The notes beneath the pieces were generated by a model, which saw only the letters and a program-made list of their open reading frames with translations, had not been told where the DNA came from and did not search any database. From positions 4,310,862-4,374,861 of the forward strand of contig RPFO01000667.1 of assembly GCA_009746045.1 (NCBI GenBank): 64,000 bases of DNA. Direction: 5' to 3'. Positions 39,296-51,459 of the stretch are shown one piece after another. Position 1 is the stretch's first letter, and every line of letters starts with the position of its first letter. The position numbers and the translations under genes are program-made. Source of the stretch: Mesostigma viride (lineage: Eukaryota > Streptophyta > Mesostigmatophyceae > Mesostigmatales > Mesostigmataceae).

Positions 39296-42200
39296 TTAGA
39301 CAGATAGACCGACTTGACAGTCAGCATTCATGAGCTTCCTCAGTACATTGTACTGGGCTGGGGCCTTGTGTGGCAGCTTTGTCAATGCATCAGCAGGGTT
39401 CTCCTCGCCAGGGATATGCTTCAAGTCAACCAAACTGGCCAACTCCTTCAGCAACAAATAATCCAGGTCCCGGCTTCTGGCCAGCTGCTTGTGAACAAAC
39501 TGGACCATACCCATGCTGTCTGTTAGCAACAACGTCTCCATCTGCAAGGTCCAAGGGGTAACTGAAGCCAGCTCCAGCATTAACTCCTTTATGTACAAGC
39601 TGGACTGGATCCCCTCGCATATGGCCCTGCATTCTGCCACATCTGAACTGATACAGACCCTCTTCTGCAGTCTGCTGTACCAGCTGAACAAACTTGCCCT
39701 GCTCTGATAAAAAGCAAACAGAGCAGCAGATCTCCCCCTGACCTTGGTAACCTGGCGAGCATCCATGGAACTGTCAACAAAGATCTCCAAGGTGATAGGC
39801 TGGGCAAAGTCAATCCCAGACAAAATCAGATCAGGGGTACTCTCCACCAATCGGGCTATGACTCGAGGCTTCTCATCCTCAAGCACCTCATCAGGCATTC
39901 TGCTATGGACCATCAAAGACGGACCACAGATGCTGGCAAACCAGGCCCACATGCCTCTCAACTCAGGTCCTGCAGCCTGGGTGATCTTCTCTGGCAAGGC
40001 CTTCACAATGGTCTGTTTATAATCTCCTCCAGCCTGAAGCCTGATACTCCACTCCCCATCCCTCCTGAACAGGGTAGCCTGCATTCCACAGAACACTACA
40101 GGCTTGTTGGGCTCCTGCCACAGCTCCTTGCCCAGTGAAAACTTGCCACTGATGACAGGAATAAACTTCTTCAGCCAGGTCGTGGGGGCTAGCAAATGCA
40201 GATCATCTCCATGCAAACTAGCATACACTGGCAGACCCTCCCATTGGGCCAGCAGCAAACAGGGATCAACTGAAGACACTCTCAAGCCACACTCACTGAT
40301 CAGAGCTTCCTGCAGCGTGAGTCTCCAGATGATTGGGCTCGACCTGAGTCCTTCCAGGCCCTTCAGAATAACCAGGAATTGTTGATGCAGCTCCAGCTTC
40401 CAGATGGCAGGCACCTCAACACAGTAAGGCTCATCCTGCTTCCACACCCTCCTGGCCACTTCTGGATCAGATTTTAAAAATGCCCTCTTGAAGTCCAGCA
40501 GCACTGATGACATAGCTGCTCCCCTGTTCAGCAACCCCACGTAGAGACATAGCAAAATTCTCCATGTGTCGTGTAGCATCCCTGGCGTGTACAGCTCCTC
40601 TCCTGGCAGACTCCCCGTGCCGTGATACTCATTCAGGACAGGCCTGACATGGGGCACTGATACCTCATCCACAACCTTCCTCTTCAGCACAAATCTCAAA
40701 GCAAGCTTCCTTGATGCTGGGGGACGTCTGTCTGTTGGTGCAGCACACTCAAACTGCAACCACTCCTCCAATGCCTTGGAGAAGGCGAGCTTCCAAGCCT
40801 CAAACAAAGTAGGCGAGCTCATCTCTTGGACCAGCTGGTCATATGTCAAAGGAGAGTGTGCAGCAAGGCTCCTGTGAGTTATGCCAATACTGCTGGGGTG
40901 CAACACAGCTGGAATCACCAAACTGGCTGCTGGGGGCACCTCCCCTTCATCCCATTTTACACCCTTGACCGGCTTGGCCCTGCACCTGACTGGAAATGTT
41001 GTCCTGAAATTTTCTAGGGGAATCATCCCCCAGCCATCTCTTCTCAGAGCTGTAGCTCTGATAGAAATCCCAGGATTGCCCAGAAAATTCTGACCCAAAA
41101 TCACAGGGCCATCATAGTCCTCTAGGACAAGGAAGGTCACATCCACACCCATGACAGGGGCAGTAACCTCTCCCAACACCCTTAGATGCGTCCTACCACT
41201 GAAATCAGACACCCAGGGGCAACTTGGTTCTCCGACCAGCAGTTCTCCTGTATGCTGAGGTCCCATGACAGAAACCTGTGCATTGGTATCTATCTCCATG
41301 GCAGCTACCTCAGGTTCATCCAACTGGACAAGCTTGGACACCTTAGGCTCCTTCTTGGCTCTTTGCAAAGCCTGTACAATATCTGATAGACGCACACCCC
41401 TAGGCCTGGTGTCGGGCCGTTCCGGAGGTGCAGCCTGTCCGCCTGCTTGCCCAACCACCGTATGTGAAGGTACCCCAGGGGCCGGGCCAGGGTCACCCTG
41501 AGGGCTCGATACAGCTGTAGCACCCTGATCAGGAAGCTCCACGTCACCCCCGCCTTGTACACCAACGGGCACCTGGAAGAGGTCTCCTTGATTACCTCCC
41601 CGGGGACGGATCTTTGACCAGGACAGACGGTGCACTGCTTGGGAGCCATCAATGGCCACCCAGCACTTATGGCCAGCGGCTTCTACTCGGGTCACCACCC
41701 CATCATGCCAGCTGCCACGTTTCCCTGGAAAGCTTGGTTCCTTCCACACAACAACCTGTTGTCCAACGTTAGGTTCTAGGACACTCCAGCCCTTGTCTTT
41801 CTGCCTCAGCTTGAGGAACTTGGCCTCTAGCTTCTCCTTCCATGCCTGCTCAGCATCAGCTGGCAGCATCCTGGTATGCAGCATAAGAGGATTGATGGCA
41901 ATGTCACCAAAGAACATGGGAGTCCTGAGGTTCAGCCTATCCTCCACAGAACGTAGCCATGCAGATGTCACAATGGCAGATGACGTCCTTGGAATCCTCT
42001 CCACCAGCAGCACAGTCTTGATCTCTTGGATGGCTCTCTCCACCACCCCTTGCTGGCCGTGGCTCTCCCTGGGTGTAATCAGCAACTCTGGAAACTCTGG
42101 CAGGTTCTCACAGCACTCAAACTGAATGTCACACTGCAACAACTCCAACCCAGGGTACCTGCTCCTTGTCAACTTCAGAGCAGCAATCAATGTAGGCTTC

Positions 42201-42757
42201 TCCATGTCAGGCAGGATCTCTAGGGTCTTGTACTTGGTATATCTGTCCACTGCCACCAGCAGCTTCAAACCCCTGATTCTCTGAATATCTACCTGCACAT
42301 GGCCTGGCTGCAAAATAGGAGTCCTGGCATGAGACTGCTTGGGCTTTCTAGCAACTAGCCTGCACTTGCAAGCTTGAGCAACCTGTTGGCAGATGGAGTA
42401 CAACTCACTTCCTCCCAGCCGTCTAGCAACTTGCAAAGACTGAGCTGCATGGCCAAACATGGTATGCAACCTTGAGGCAATGTCATACAAGAGAGAAAAT
42501 CTTTTATTGTCATTATTAGCACTCAAGGTATGTACAGATCCCTTATGTACAGGAGGCACCAGGGTCGTGCCTGTCAGACTGTCTCCAGCCCTATCCTCAT
42601 CCTGACCATCCTGTGCCAGTCCTGCACGGTCAGAATGCTTCTGAGATCCACCTGGGTCCACATCACCAGGTCCTACCTCAGGCTCAGCACCGCCATGGCG
42701 GGCACGTTGGCGAGTAACCACTGCAGCTACAGCTGGCATACTCTCTGTGGTAACCAA
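39296..42757 (-). mobile_element. pol: Copia-like polyprotein with order integrase-protease-RT-RNase H
   Basis: One intact 1153-codon frame (first ATG about 42739). The integrase core is near residues 150-250, with Asp157 (VDIQ), Asp210 (CDIQFE) and Glu240 (GVVERA), followed by an SH3-like module to about 388. A retropepsin-like domain lies at about 485-570, with DTNA (490-493) and VILGQNFL (552-559). The RT has LDFKRAF (754-760), LKGLEGLRSSP and the catalytic HGDD (849-852). The RNase H has FVDSS (994-997), SSDVAECRAI and LLTDSMG. RT and RNase H are of copia (Ty1) type. In that superfamily the protease normally precedes the integrase; here it lies between integrase and RT, and its DTG triad reads DTN. 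The lack of stops argues for recent activity. Confidence 0.92.
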
Positions 42758-42885
42758 GCTTGCCCCATCGTGTCCAATAGGCTCTTCACTAGAGCATGGG
42801 GCTGCCCCTCACTGCCGTCACTAGCAGCTACATTACACACCCCTGGGGGCACCCTCCAGGGTTCAGGGATGTGTGCAGGCTCAAG

Positions 42886-44060
42886 TCAATGATCAGCAGC
42901 CTTGCCCTTGCCCTTATCCTGGGATGGACCAGCCTTGTCCTTGCTGCCACCCTGAGCTGGCTTGCTCTGACCTTCCTGCCTCAGGTACGAGGGACACTCA
43001 TTCCTGAAGTGACCCTTCCCTGGCAGAAATAACATTCCACCTGACTGATGTCCCGTGAGGTCCCACTGCTGGGCCCAGCCTTGGGAGGACCACCCACCCT
43101 CTTGAAGTCAAACTGGGACTGTGGATGTCCCGACTTCGGCGGGTCCCCCGTCCAGCCCTTCTGTCACGCCCCCTCCTGGACCTTCCTCGACCCCTTGAAG
43201 AGGTCTCAGGCCCTCTCGAGGACGCTGGGCCCCCGTGGCCCGATCCCCTCATGGACTTAACCGCAGGTTCAGCTGGCCTCCTCGTCCCTTGACGAGGGCG
43301 CTTACCACCTACGTACTTGCCGCTGAAACACTCATACAACTGGTCCGTCATGGCTGCCCAGCCATGGACCTGTCGCATGTGGATGGTCACATTATCCATG
43401 GTGACCGGATCCAGCTGCAGCGACTTGAGAAAGTCGCCCATGGCCATCCGATCTGCAACGAAGAACCCTTGGCCATGGCGTCCTCCCTCAGCTTGACGAA
43501 GTCTTCAAAGGCGTGGACCACTAGCTGCCCCTTGATGGGCTTGTAGTCCAGGTATTCTTGCTTCAGGTGGGACCCATCTATGGTCCTCTTGTCACTCAGG
43601 AACACCCTGAGTCGCGTCATAAACGCCGCCCAGGTGTCCCCCGCCGTGTCGCTCCCGAACAAACTTGAACAGCCGCCTCGCCGACTGCCTTATGTAGGCA
43701 CTAGACGCCAGGATGCGAAGCTTGTCACCGGTGTATATCTCCGTGTACAAGTTCATGTCCTCTAACATCCTCTCAGCGTCCCGGGGCTGCCAATTGTCCT
43801 TGATGGACTGAAACTGGCCTAGCACCGCGTACCCCTCAGCACGGTCGGTCGCTTAGGCGCCGCTTGATCTGCGGCTGGCGCGTTCTGACCGCCCTGCGAT
43901 CCTTGGCTCTGATCATCTGGCACGCAGCCTGGTCTCCCAGCGCCTGGCCGTCCCCGCGTCCATCGCGTCCATCGCGTCCATCGCGTCCATCGCGTCCATC
44001 CATCCCAGCGCCGCGCGCCAAAGCCCACCGCGCTTGTTGGTCAATAGCTCCCTCACTCAT
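42886..44060 (-). pseudogene. gag: gag of the copia-like element, frameshifted
   Basis: Three or four overlapping - strand frames form one gag. The N-terminus is MSEGAIDQQARW with a DGR tandem repeat (12-bp unit, 43960-44000). Then come QFQSIKDNWQPRDAERML (43825-43592), TWAAFMTRLRVFLSD and LKQEYLDYKPIKGQLVVHAF (43662-43387), an Arg/Gly-rich stretch, and a CCHC knuckle CYFCQGKGHFRNEC near 43030-42990. The knuckle is only restored if one base is assumed missing. The frame then ends at a TGA at 42888-42886 after a Lys-rich tail. Frame changes at several points mean the copy cannot make a full Gag as written. Confidence 0.75.
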
Positions 44061-45157
44061 GATGGCCTCTGTTCAGATCTGCTACAGCCAGCCAAGTGGC
44101 CAAGCAGCAATTAAAGCAATATAAGCTACTGAACAAGAAAGGAAAATGCCAAGTGTTACCACTCAGGCAAGACCACCACGGTCCCCGCGGGCGTCCTGGT
44201 TCTCCTTGTCGCTGTCGCTGTCGCTGTCGCTCACAAATCAGCTCTGGCACCCTGCTACCGCTGCGCCGTCGTCGACCCGCTGTCGGCCCGCGATGACAGC
44301 GTCGTCACCGTTAGTGTAGTAGACAGGTGACAACCCGTCGTTGGCACCCCGCGGATTGTATCTTGGCACCTCGTGGTCGCCAAGTCCTCGTCGCCTAGCC
44401 CAGCGACCCCCACTGCTCCCACCTCAAGGTCACTATCGTAACCAAGAGGGGCAAACTCTTCCCAACGCGTCACACGAACGCGAAGGGTTGGGGCAGTTCC
44501 TGAAAAGGAACTTCCTCGCTCCGGAAACCTGCCGACTCGTGCCGCACGCTGTCCTCCGGTGATGGCTTCCGCTCGCCCCGACCTCTGCAAGCCGCCTGTA
44601 GCGCTCCGCTCCGCGTCGTTCACGTCGAACTGGTCCCGCTGCAACACCCTCGTCGCCGATTACGCCTGCGAACGTACGTGGTACACCCGCACCCGCTGCT
44701 GCCGGCACGAACTCGTGTCGCACCGCACCAGCTGCTCCGCAGCTCTCCTCGCCTGCCGCCAACTCCGCACGCACCCGCTCAACTAAGCTGTAATCACCGT
44801 CTGGATGCCGACCAAACCGTGAAGCTCTTGCTCGATGTCGTCGATGCTCCGGTGCTCCGGAATGACGATGGTTTGGACGTGCTGCAGAATTCGCTCCCAA
44901 TCCTCGACCTGGTCGTCGACGAATTGCACGAAGCTGCGATTAACAGGCGGACGATCTGCAAGCAATAAAGATAAATCTCGAACGACACGACGCAATTCAG
45001 GCGAAATGAACCCCAGCAGACTGCCGAAACCGGAAATTCTGCTGCCGTTGTTCTTCCTGCACCATTCACCACCGGACGAGCTTCTCGCGTCGTCAACGCT
45101 GCACGCAGCAAACAGCAACGACCCTCCTGGCCGTTCCGTGAGACTGCTTGTAATTTG
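44061..45157 (-). other. 5' leader region of the copia-like element
   Basis: Lies between the 5' LTR and gag on the - strand. Includes a (CGCTGT)n run at 44207-44232. A frame with RRVVRDLSLLLADR and EDWERILQHVQTI (45310-44783) looks protein-like but is unidentified. No clear tRNA primer-binding site is seen next to the LTR. Confidence 0.4.
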
Positions 45158-45847
45158 AGTTAACGTTTTAAAACGCAATGTGAAGGATATGGTTGCAATG
45201 CAGCAATGTGTGAATATGGTTGGAAACGGAGCTTTGTTAAAATTGGATAATGTTACAGCGCTCACACACTTGAGGCTTGTACACGCGTTTGCCAAGTCAA
45301 GGCAACACACGTGAGGCGGGCTCGCAAGAGATGCCCAATTGGCACTGGCCTATTCTTTATATACTTGTGCACTGTGCTTGCTAGTCCTGAGCAGCCTAGG
45401 AGGCCTGCTCAGTAATAACACTCCCGGTACAGTATTCACTACCTCATGTACAGCGCCCAGTTCCTATACAGTAGGTCTGCCATACAGGTACAGTGACCAC
45501 AGAGCACAGTCCACAGTGACTATTGCATCTGCACCTAGAAGTCCAGGACTAAGCCTGCGGTACCAACAGACCAAAGGTTCCTATTTCCTGCGTACGACGT
45601 ATTAATCCAATACCGTCGTAGGTTCAGCACCTAATTCCTGTCAGCCCAGGAATTACTGTCGACCCCATATGTCGTCGGCAAATATTCACGTCCGACTTAG
45701 AAGAACAGCCGGCTCGCGCTCGCGCGCGACCGGGAAGTCGGAACGCCATAACTTTCTTGATACTTGTCGGAATGAACTCGTTCCGGTGCCGCTGGAATCG
45801 CAGAGATATGCCGAATCAGGAACACGCCGATGCGCTTGGCGTTAACT
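45158..45847 (-). repeat. Long terminal repeat, right copy (5' LTR of the copia-like element)
   Basis: 690 bp, a few substitutions and small indels from the left copy. Same AGTTAACG/CGTTAACT ends. The flanks of the pair (ctgac on the left, gatgc on the right) do not form a target-site duplication. Confidence 0.85.
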
Positions 45848-46789
45848 GATGCCTGCCTTCAAGAATGTATACCCAAGCTGCACGCGGACATGAAACCGCG
45901 AGAGGTTGACGAATGGGGGCGCATGTGGCAACAGCAGCATACCGTCTGGTGCAACCACCACAGTTGGGAACTTGCCACCTGCGATCTGATCCCGCATGTT
46001 GTCAACACCTGCATGGATCCTTCGGTGGTGAGCATCCTGAACTGTGAGAGCATCGCATCCCAGTCGTACCCGCAAACCGTGGAGGAGTTGATGGACCGGG
46101 TGCGCCGCAAGCTAGTGCCCCCAGATGCGGTAATCCACGAGCGACTCGCCTTCGGCAAGCTGCGCCAGGGGACCACTCTGTATCGCGAGTTCCTGTCCAA
46201 GTTTGAGTCCAACGCCGCCTACCTGACAGACATGACCTGGTACGAGTACAAGATCCGGTTCATTGAGGCCCTCAGTCCCGAGCTGCAGGATGAGGTACTG
46301 AAGCACTACGCTGAGGTCCCCTGGGATGAGTGGGATATCCTGAAAATCCAGCGGTATCTTCTGCAGGTGGCCGACGTCGTGGCTCGCGGGCGCGCACCAT
46401 CGGTGCGTCGTTTCTTCCGATCAGGTCCCCCGCACGACGGCGAGGAGAACGATGACTCCCCCGATGACCTGGAGGACGGGAGCGCTGACCATGGCCTCAA
46501 CGCCATCGACGCGAGTAAAGCCCGTTGCTTCATGTGCTTTGAGGTGGGTCACCTCAGGCGCGACTGTCCCAAACTCCGTAGCAGGCACGCTGGACGTGGC
46601 ACGGGGGAGACCGAGCCCAGGTTTTCAGGCCCGGTGTTCGGCAGTCGCCCGGACTCCTCCGGCCCAAGGGATAAGCCCCGCAACGCGGACGAGCGGGCGC
46701 CAGCAGACCCGGCAGTTCACGACTCAGCACCAGCAGCCGCGGCCGCCAGCGATGAGTTCTACCAAGGGCGTGCTGCGCGCGGTCAATGA
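45848..46789 (+). pseudogene. gag: Gypsy-type gag fragment with CCHC zinc knuckle
   Basis: A + strand frame, open through the LTR edge and cut off at its 5' end by it. It has the features of a plant/algal Ty3 Gag: EWGRMWQQQHTVW, TVEELMDRVRRKL, LYREFLSKFESNAAYL, YEYKIRFIEALSPELQDEV. An acidic linker follows, then a CCHC knuckle CFMCFEVGHLRRDC (46526-46567) and a Gly/Arg/Pro tail. The product would bind genomic RNA in the particle. The long repeat apparently inserted into this gag, removing the N-terminal part. Confidence 0.85.
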
Positions 46790-47319
46790 GGTCGAGGCTC
46801 ACCGACTAGCCTCCGGACAGCGTGCGACCTTTGAGTCACCAGCAGTGGCCGGTTACGAGTTTGCCGCTGGGAAGTATACTATAATAATATTATTATATTA
46901 GTATATTTAATTAATAATTATATTTTTATAATATGTTCACTCCGGCCGGTGCGCTTTTCCAGTCCTAGTGGCTGGCCACCTTAGCCATTCTGAGAATGCC
47001 CACCTGTATATAGGGCAAGGGGGGGTGTCTGTTTTGCCCCACATCTGTACCAAGTACCAAGGGTGCATTGGTCCTGCACAGTAGCAGGTCACCCTGTTAT
47101 CATGATGTCAGTAGTACGAAGGGTGCATTGGTCCTGCACCGTAGCAGGTCACCCTGTTATCATGCTATCAGCAGTAAGGGGGGTGTTTGGAATCATACAC
47201 TGACCCCATGCATAGACGCCGTTGGCGGTAATGGGAAATTACTATTAGGCGTCTAGCACTAGTGGTTTTATATAGGGTACCGTTGGCGGTAATGGGATAT
47301 TTTATATATGAGAATGTAA
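46790..47319 (+). other. AT-rich and tandem-repeat spacer between gag and protease remnants
   Basis: Contains an AT-rich run (46875-46935), a ~58-bp direct repeat (agggtgcattggtcctgcac at 47060 and 47118) and a shorter one (cgttggcggtaatgggaaat near 47220 and 47280). Confidence 0.6.
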
Positions 47320-47715
47320 TAACATATTCAGACACGGCCAACCAACCGTCATGGATGTCAAGTTTTTGGTCATTCATCAACGCGGCACTGGTGCGCCGGC
47401 TGGGCCTGACTGACGCCCAGCCCCCACACCGGACGGCCGTGCATCTGACCCACTCGGATGGTCGCCAACACCAATCGCCCGGTCTGGCAGATATCAAAGG
47501 TGTGCTGCAAGGCACCCCGTTCGACCTGGCTGCGACCATCGCACCGCTGGGCGCAGCGGACATCATCATTGGGCTCGACTTTGGACGCGCAGGATGTGGA
47601 CATTCGCGTGCGCCGGCGAGTGGTTTGGTTTCCCGATGGTTCCTTTTGGTGCCCTGACAGCGAGTATAGGGCACATAGCATTACACACGAGCGCCCGGCG
47701 GTCCAGCATCCTTGA
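47320..47715 (+). pseudogene. Gypsy retropepsin remnant
   Basis: SFINAALVRRLGL (near 47375), then GVLQGTPFDLAATIAPLGAADIIIGLDF, is the flap-to-ILG half of a Ty3 protease. After GLDF the frame shifts, and VDIRVRRRVVWFPDGSFW continues in the neighbouring frame. The expected DSGAS active site just before SFIN reads WMSSFW, so the catalytic Asp is lost. Same orientation as the gag upstream. Confidence 0.7.
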
Positions 47716-48346
47716 CTCATTGGCAGTAATTGGACGATCGCGTGGACGCGTCGTCCCCGGGGGAAGGGGAGGGGTCGCAGGGCGTATGAAACCAGATGGC
47801 GACTAATAATACCATATACTTCTTTACTATTCCTACCTTTCATATACTAAGTACTTGTACTGGTCCACTACACTTCTTTATGATACCATACTCTTCTTAA
47901 TTATATCTAGCTCCTGTATGATCGGCACGGTTCGGCTTTGGATCGAGCCGGCCATCTATGTAGGAATCCACCGCAGCCGCGCGTGGATCCGACGACCCTT
48001 CTACTGCCATGCCAGGGATCGATGCGCAGCCGCGCGTGGATCCGACGACCCTTCTATACTGCCATGCCAGGAATCTATGCGCCAGCGTGCGGATATTATA
48101 TATTTTTTATACTCTCTATTTTCTATATTATATATTTTCATTGAGAATGATAGATTACGGAGGTGAGATAGGCATGCAACATAAGGAAAAAACCGATGAC
48201 TGGGAGAATAACCCTGAAGAAATTAATAGTAATCTGACACAGACATCCAAGGATCACGCCAGCGGCACAAGGTACAACTAACTAGACATCACAAAACTAC
48301 ACGCAGCAACAGCGCTGCCGGCCCACCATGCAGGCCTGGAAGGAAT
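47716..48346. other. Spacer with AT-rich sequence and a ~45-bp duplication
   Basis: Two copies of agccgcgcgtggatccgacg plus 'acccttctactgccatgcca' (47976 and 48029). The segment 48120-48180 resembles 7615-7680. Confidence 0.5.
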
Positions 48347-48716
48347 CTAGACCGCGTGGGTCGCGACAAAGTCGGCCCGGGTGCGGCGGAATAACACATC
48401 AGCCACGGTGCGAGTGAGGGCGAGTGACAGACGCTGCCGCCAATACGAGGACCACGTGCGGGCCGACCACGGGGCGGTCTGACCCTCGAGGTCGAGGCGG
48501 TCTTCACGGCGCTGGCAGCACTCGTGGAAAAACTCCGCTGTCTTGGGGCCCATGGCCCCGAACTCCTCAAGGACAAAGGGGATGACCCGGTGGGGCCCCA
48601 CATTGCCGTAGGAGGCAAACTTGTCGCGCTCAGCCACAGCGGCAGCAGCGCCGGCATCCACAGCCGCCCGGAGGATGTGGCGACCGGAAAGCGGCCGAGC
48701 CACGGAGACATTATAT
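48347..48716 (-). pseudogene. C-terminal fragment of a retroelement RT polyprotein
   Basis: The - strand segment AERDKFASYGNVGPHRVIPF, VLEEFGAMGPKTAEFFHECC and SYWRQRLSLALTRTVADVL resembles the conserved C-terminal tail of algal and oomycete reverse-transcriptase ORFs (xFxPFVxExFGxxGP pattern). It stops at 48347. Upstream, the frame runs into AT-rich sequence (48710-48745), so only the tail survives. Confidence 0.55.
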
Positions 48717-48989
48717 ATTTTCTCCATGCTATATTCTCTATATGGGATAATCTGCAAGTGGTGGTGGGCTTGAACGGGTCGTCCCGAAGAGGACCACGTC
48801 AGGCACTTGAGCAGCACCGCATGTGCACATGGTCCTGGCCTTTTTGGACATGGGCTCACCGGATGCTTGATGATTCTACTACTAAGGCGTCCGTACCGAG
48901 GCATCTCCGCGCGGGATGCCGGATTCGGCAGCGAGTGCCAGCGACCCCAGGCTACGGCCTGACTGCACGTCGCGTCCCGCGAGACCAAC

Positions 48990-50105
48990 GGACGCGGAGT
49001 CCCATGGCATGGCTGCAGCGGCCAAGTATTATTATAGGGAGCCTTCCGGATGGCGGCTATGAGTCACGGCTCCCTGACTTCCTAGCGCGTGAGGGACGTG
49101 CTTGGCTTCTCGTGCACCTGCACGTGATTAATTTCACCAGTGCGGCACGGTGCATGGAGACGGCACGGTGCATGGAGGCTGTTGCAACCCCGATGCGACT
49201 GGGCGATCAGGCAGGGCGGAGCCTGTACTGAATCGTGGTCGGCCGGCAAACAGATGTACAGCACCTTGTTGAATTGTCGGTAGCCAACCAATTGGCTACC
49301 TCGGCATTGAGTCGACGCCTAGCTGGGTCAGGGCACTCCCGGGCTCGAGTACCGTGCATGCAGGGCGCGCTCGCGTCCGCCGCGACTGTCGGGAGTAAGG
49401 GCCCCCGGGGCTGCAAGCATATGCGGGCACGGTGCAGTTGCATGGCGACAGCACGTACTGCCGGCAGTAGTGGTGGATGACCCAGCCGGTCGTGGTTGCA
49501 CTGGTTGCACTGGTGCCGGTCGTGGTTGCATCAGAAGCAGGTGGCAGTGTCAGGTCATTGTCTCACCGCCTCAACAGTGCGCGTACGTGCATGGTGCCGA
49601 TGCCACATGAGGTGGCGCTGTCGCCCCGCAGACTGCCGGTGTCCGAGTAACACCCGGTATCACTGCATTGGGCCGGTACATCCGCTCTGAGCGGACCCGG
49701 CGCTGACGCGCGCTGAGCCATGGCAGAGCACTGAGGTACATGAGACGTGCGGGATCTGGCCGTCGAGGGCGAGTCACGGGGACTGTAGTAACGGCGACCC
49801 GAGACTGAGAGGCAGGCAGGATCGAGCTGCTGGAGTCTGAGCACCTAGTCACTGCCCGCGACCCTGTGCATGGCTACCATCGCACAGTGTTCGCGTCCCT
49901 CCTGTGGGCTGAGCCCGGTAGGGAGTTGTTCCTTGCATCACTGGTGGAGGCCGATCGAGCGTGATTTGCAAGTGGCTCGTGTCCGCGCGCCTACGAGGTT
50001 GCATGGATGAGGGACTCAGAGCAGGGCGTTCCATGTGCATGGCGGGCGGGCTGTGTGGGCTTCAAAATGTACTATACCCCATGGCCATGCAATGGTACAG
50101 GGGTG
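48990..50105. other. Unassigned GC-rich stretch
   Basis: No gene supported. Short repeats such as ggcacggtgcatgga (49145-49180) and cggtcgtggttgcactgg (49488-49530). Probably retroelement debris; it may have been contiguous with 55667 onward before the CACTA-like insertion. Confidence 0.35.
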
Positions 50106-50117
50106 CACTAGGAACTC

Positions 50118-50475
50118 AGATCTGAGATTTTTCTCAGTTTTTCTCAGTTTTCTCAGTTTTCTCAGGAAGGCTGCCTGAGATTTCCTGAGATTTCCTGAGA
50201 TGTCCTGAGATTTCCTGAGATTTCCTGAGATCAACTGAGAAAAATCTCAGTTTTCTCAGGAAAACTGAGAAAATCACCTGAGAAAACTGAGAAAACTGAG
50301 AAAACTGAGAAAAAACTGAGATCAGCCTGAGAAAGTCGCCTGGCCTGAGATTTTTTTTTCTCAGGAACGAAATTTCTCAGGCGCCCGGTTTTTTCTCAGG
50401 TTGCTGCCTGAGAAAATCTGAGACTGAGAATATCTGGGAAACTTAAGGCCTGAGAAAAACTGAGAAACCTCATGC
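50118..50475. repeat. Left subterminal CTGAGA/TCTCAG array
   Basis: About 35 copies of CTGAG or CTCAG separated by 3-8 mostly A or T bases, in both orientations, so the array is richly palindromic. Confidence 0.95.
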
Positions 50476-50588
50476 ACACAGAGAAATCGCATTCATACCA
50501 CGCAACCAGAAATCACTTTGATTACAAATTATAATAATTTCTTGTGCAGTTGGAGTACAGCTCTTCAAGTTTAATAAGAACATCAATT

Positions 50589-51003
50589 TCAGTCACTAGA
50601 CGAGTTGCTACAATCTGCTTCAGCGTAGCTCACTTTTCCATACGCCCTTGCACTTCTCCTCGTTGGTGCAAGGTCGCCCCGGCTAGGTTCAGCCACATTC
50701 TTGTGCTGCCTACCCCCTCTCCCCCTCTGCCCACGATTCCCCCGCGTAGGTTCAGCCGCATACTCGCGGCCATCGCCACCACGGGCAGAATCAGCAGCAT
50801 TTTCTGCTGCAGGCTGCCTCCTTCCTCTCCCCCTCCGTCCACGCTTCCCGTGCAGGTTCAGACGCATTGTAGCTGCATGGGTCATCACTGTCGCTGCTAG
50901 GTGGAGCCACATCCTCTTGGCTACCATTATCACTGCCGCTGCAGATGGAGGAATCAGTTTCTGCTGCAGGCTGCTTACCCCTCCTCTTCCTTGGTGCAGG
51001 CAT
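50589..51003 (-). CDS. Hypothetical Arg/Gly-rich open frames inside the CACTA-like element
   Basis: A - strand ATG at 51003 opens MPAPRKRRGKQPAAETD and then an acidic SSDSDD segment. A second frame ends SYAEADCSNSSSD at 50589 after a repeated GRGRRQ/GRGGRQ unit. A splice or frameshift would be needed to join them. It could be the tail of a transposon protein; function unknown. Confidence 0.25.
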
Positions 51004-51019
51004 GCCATCCTCGCTGCCA

Positions 51020-51085
51020 CACTAGGAACGGAGTGTTGACAAACTTTGACAATTGTTTGTCAAGAATTGTCAAATAGTTCTAGTG
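51020..51085. mobile_element. 66-bp miniature element with related CACTA ends
   Basis: Starts CACTAGGAAC and ends GTTCTAGTG (one base shorter), sharing the first ten bases with the large element. Its interior is TTGACAA/TTGTCAA palindromes rather than CTGAG motifs. Confidence 0.6.
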
Positions 51086-51459
51086 TGACCCGCTGGCTTC
51101 ACACAGCCAAAAAAAAAAAAAATTTAATCAATTTTTGGCGGTAGAGAGACCATGGAGGGACTGCCCGCTGCCCGCTGTAGACGCATACTGTAGTTCGTAG
51201 AAGCGTACTCCTTCGCTGCACTCCGGAGAGGAATCGTGACGGACTGACGGTCTCCTTCGCTGCCCTCCAGAGAGGAGGCCGCTAAAGCGGCCGCTCGCTT
51301 CGCTCGCTGGGAGCTTTGCGCGGATTGGTTGGCAGTTCTTCCGTGCGCTTGGCGCGGATTGGTGGTCAGTCAGTCCGCCCCTTCTGGATTGGCCGCGTAC
51401 TCGGTGATGCCCTGAATAGTGTCGGATTACCTTACATTGCCAAATTAGTAATATAGATT

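Noticed and set aside
44433-44900. 155-codon Arg/Ala-rich frame in the copia-like 5' leader as a separate gene
   Set aside because: Overlapping frames on both strands are equally open in this GC-rich stretch; it is more likely leader sequence of the retroelement.
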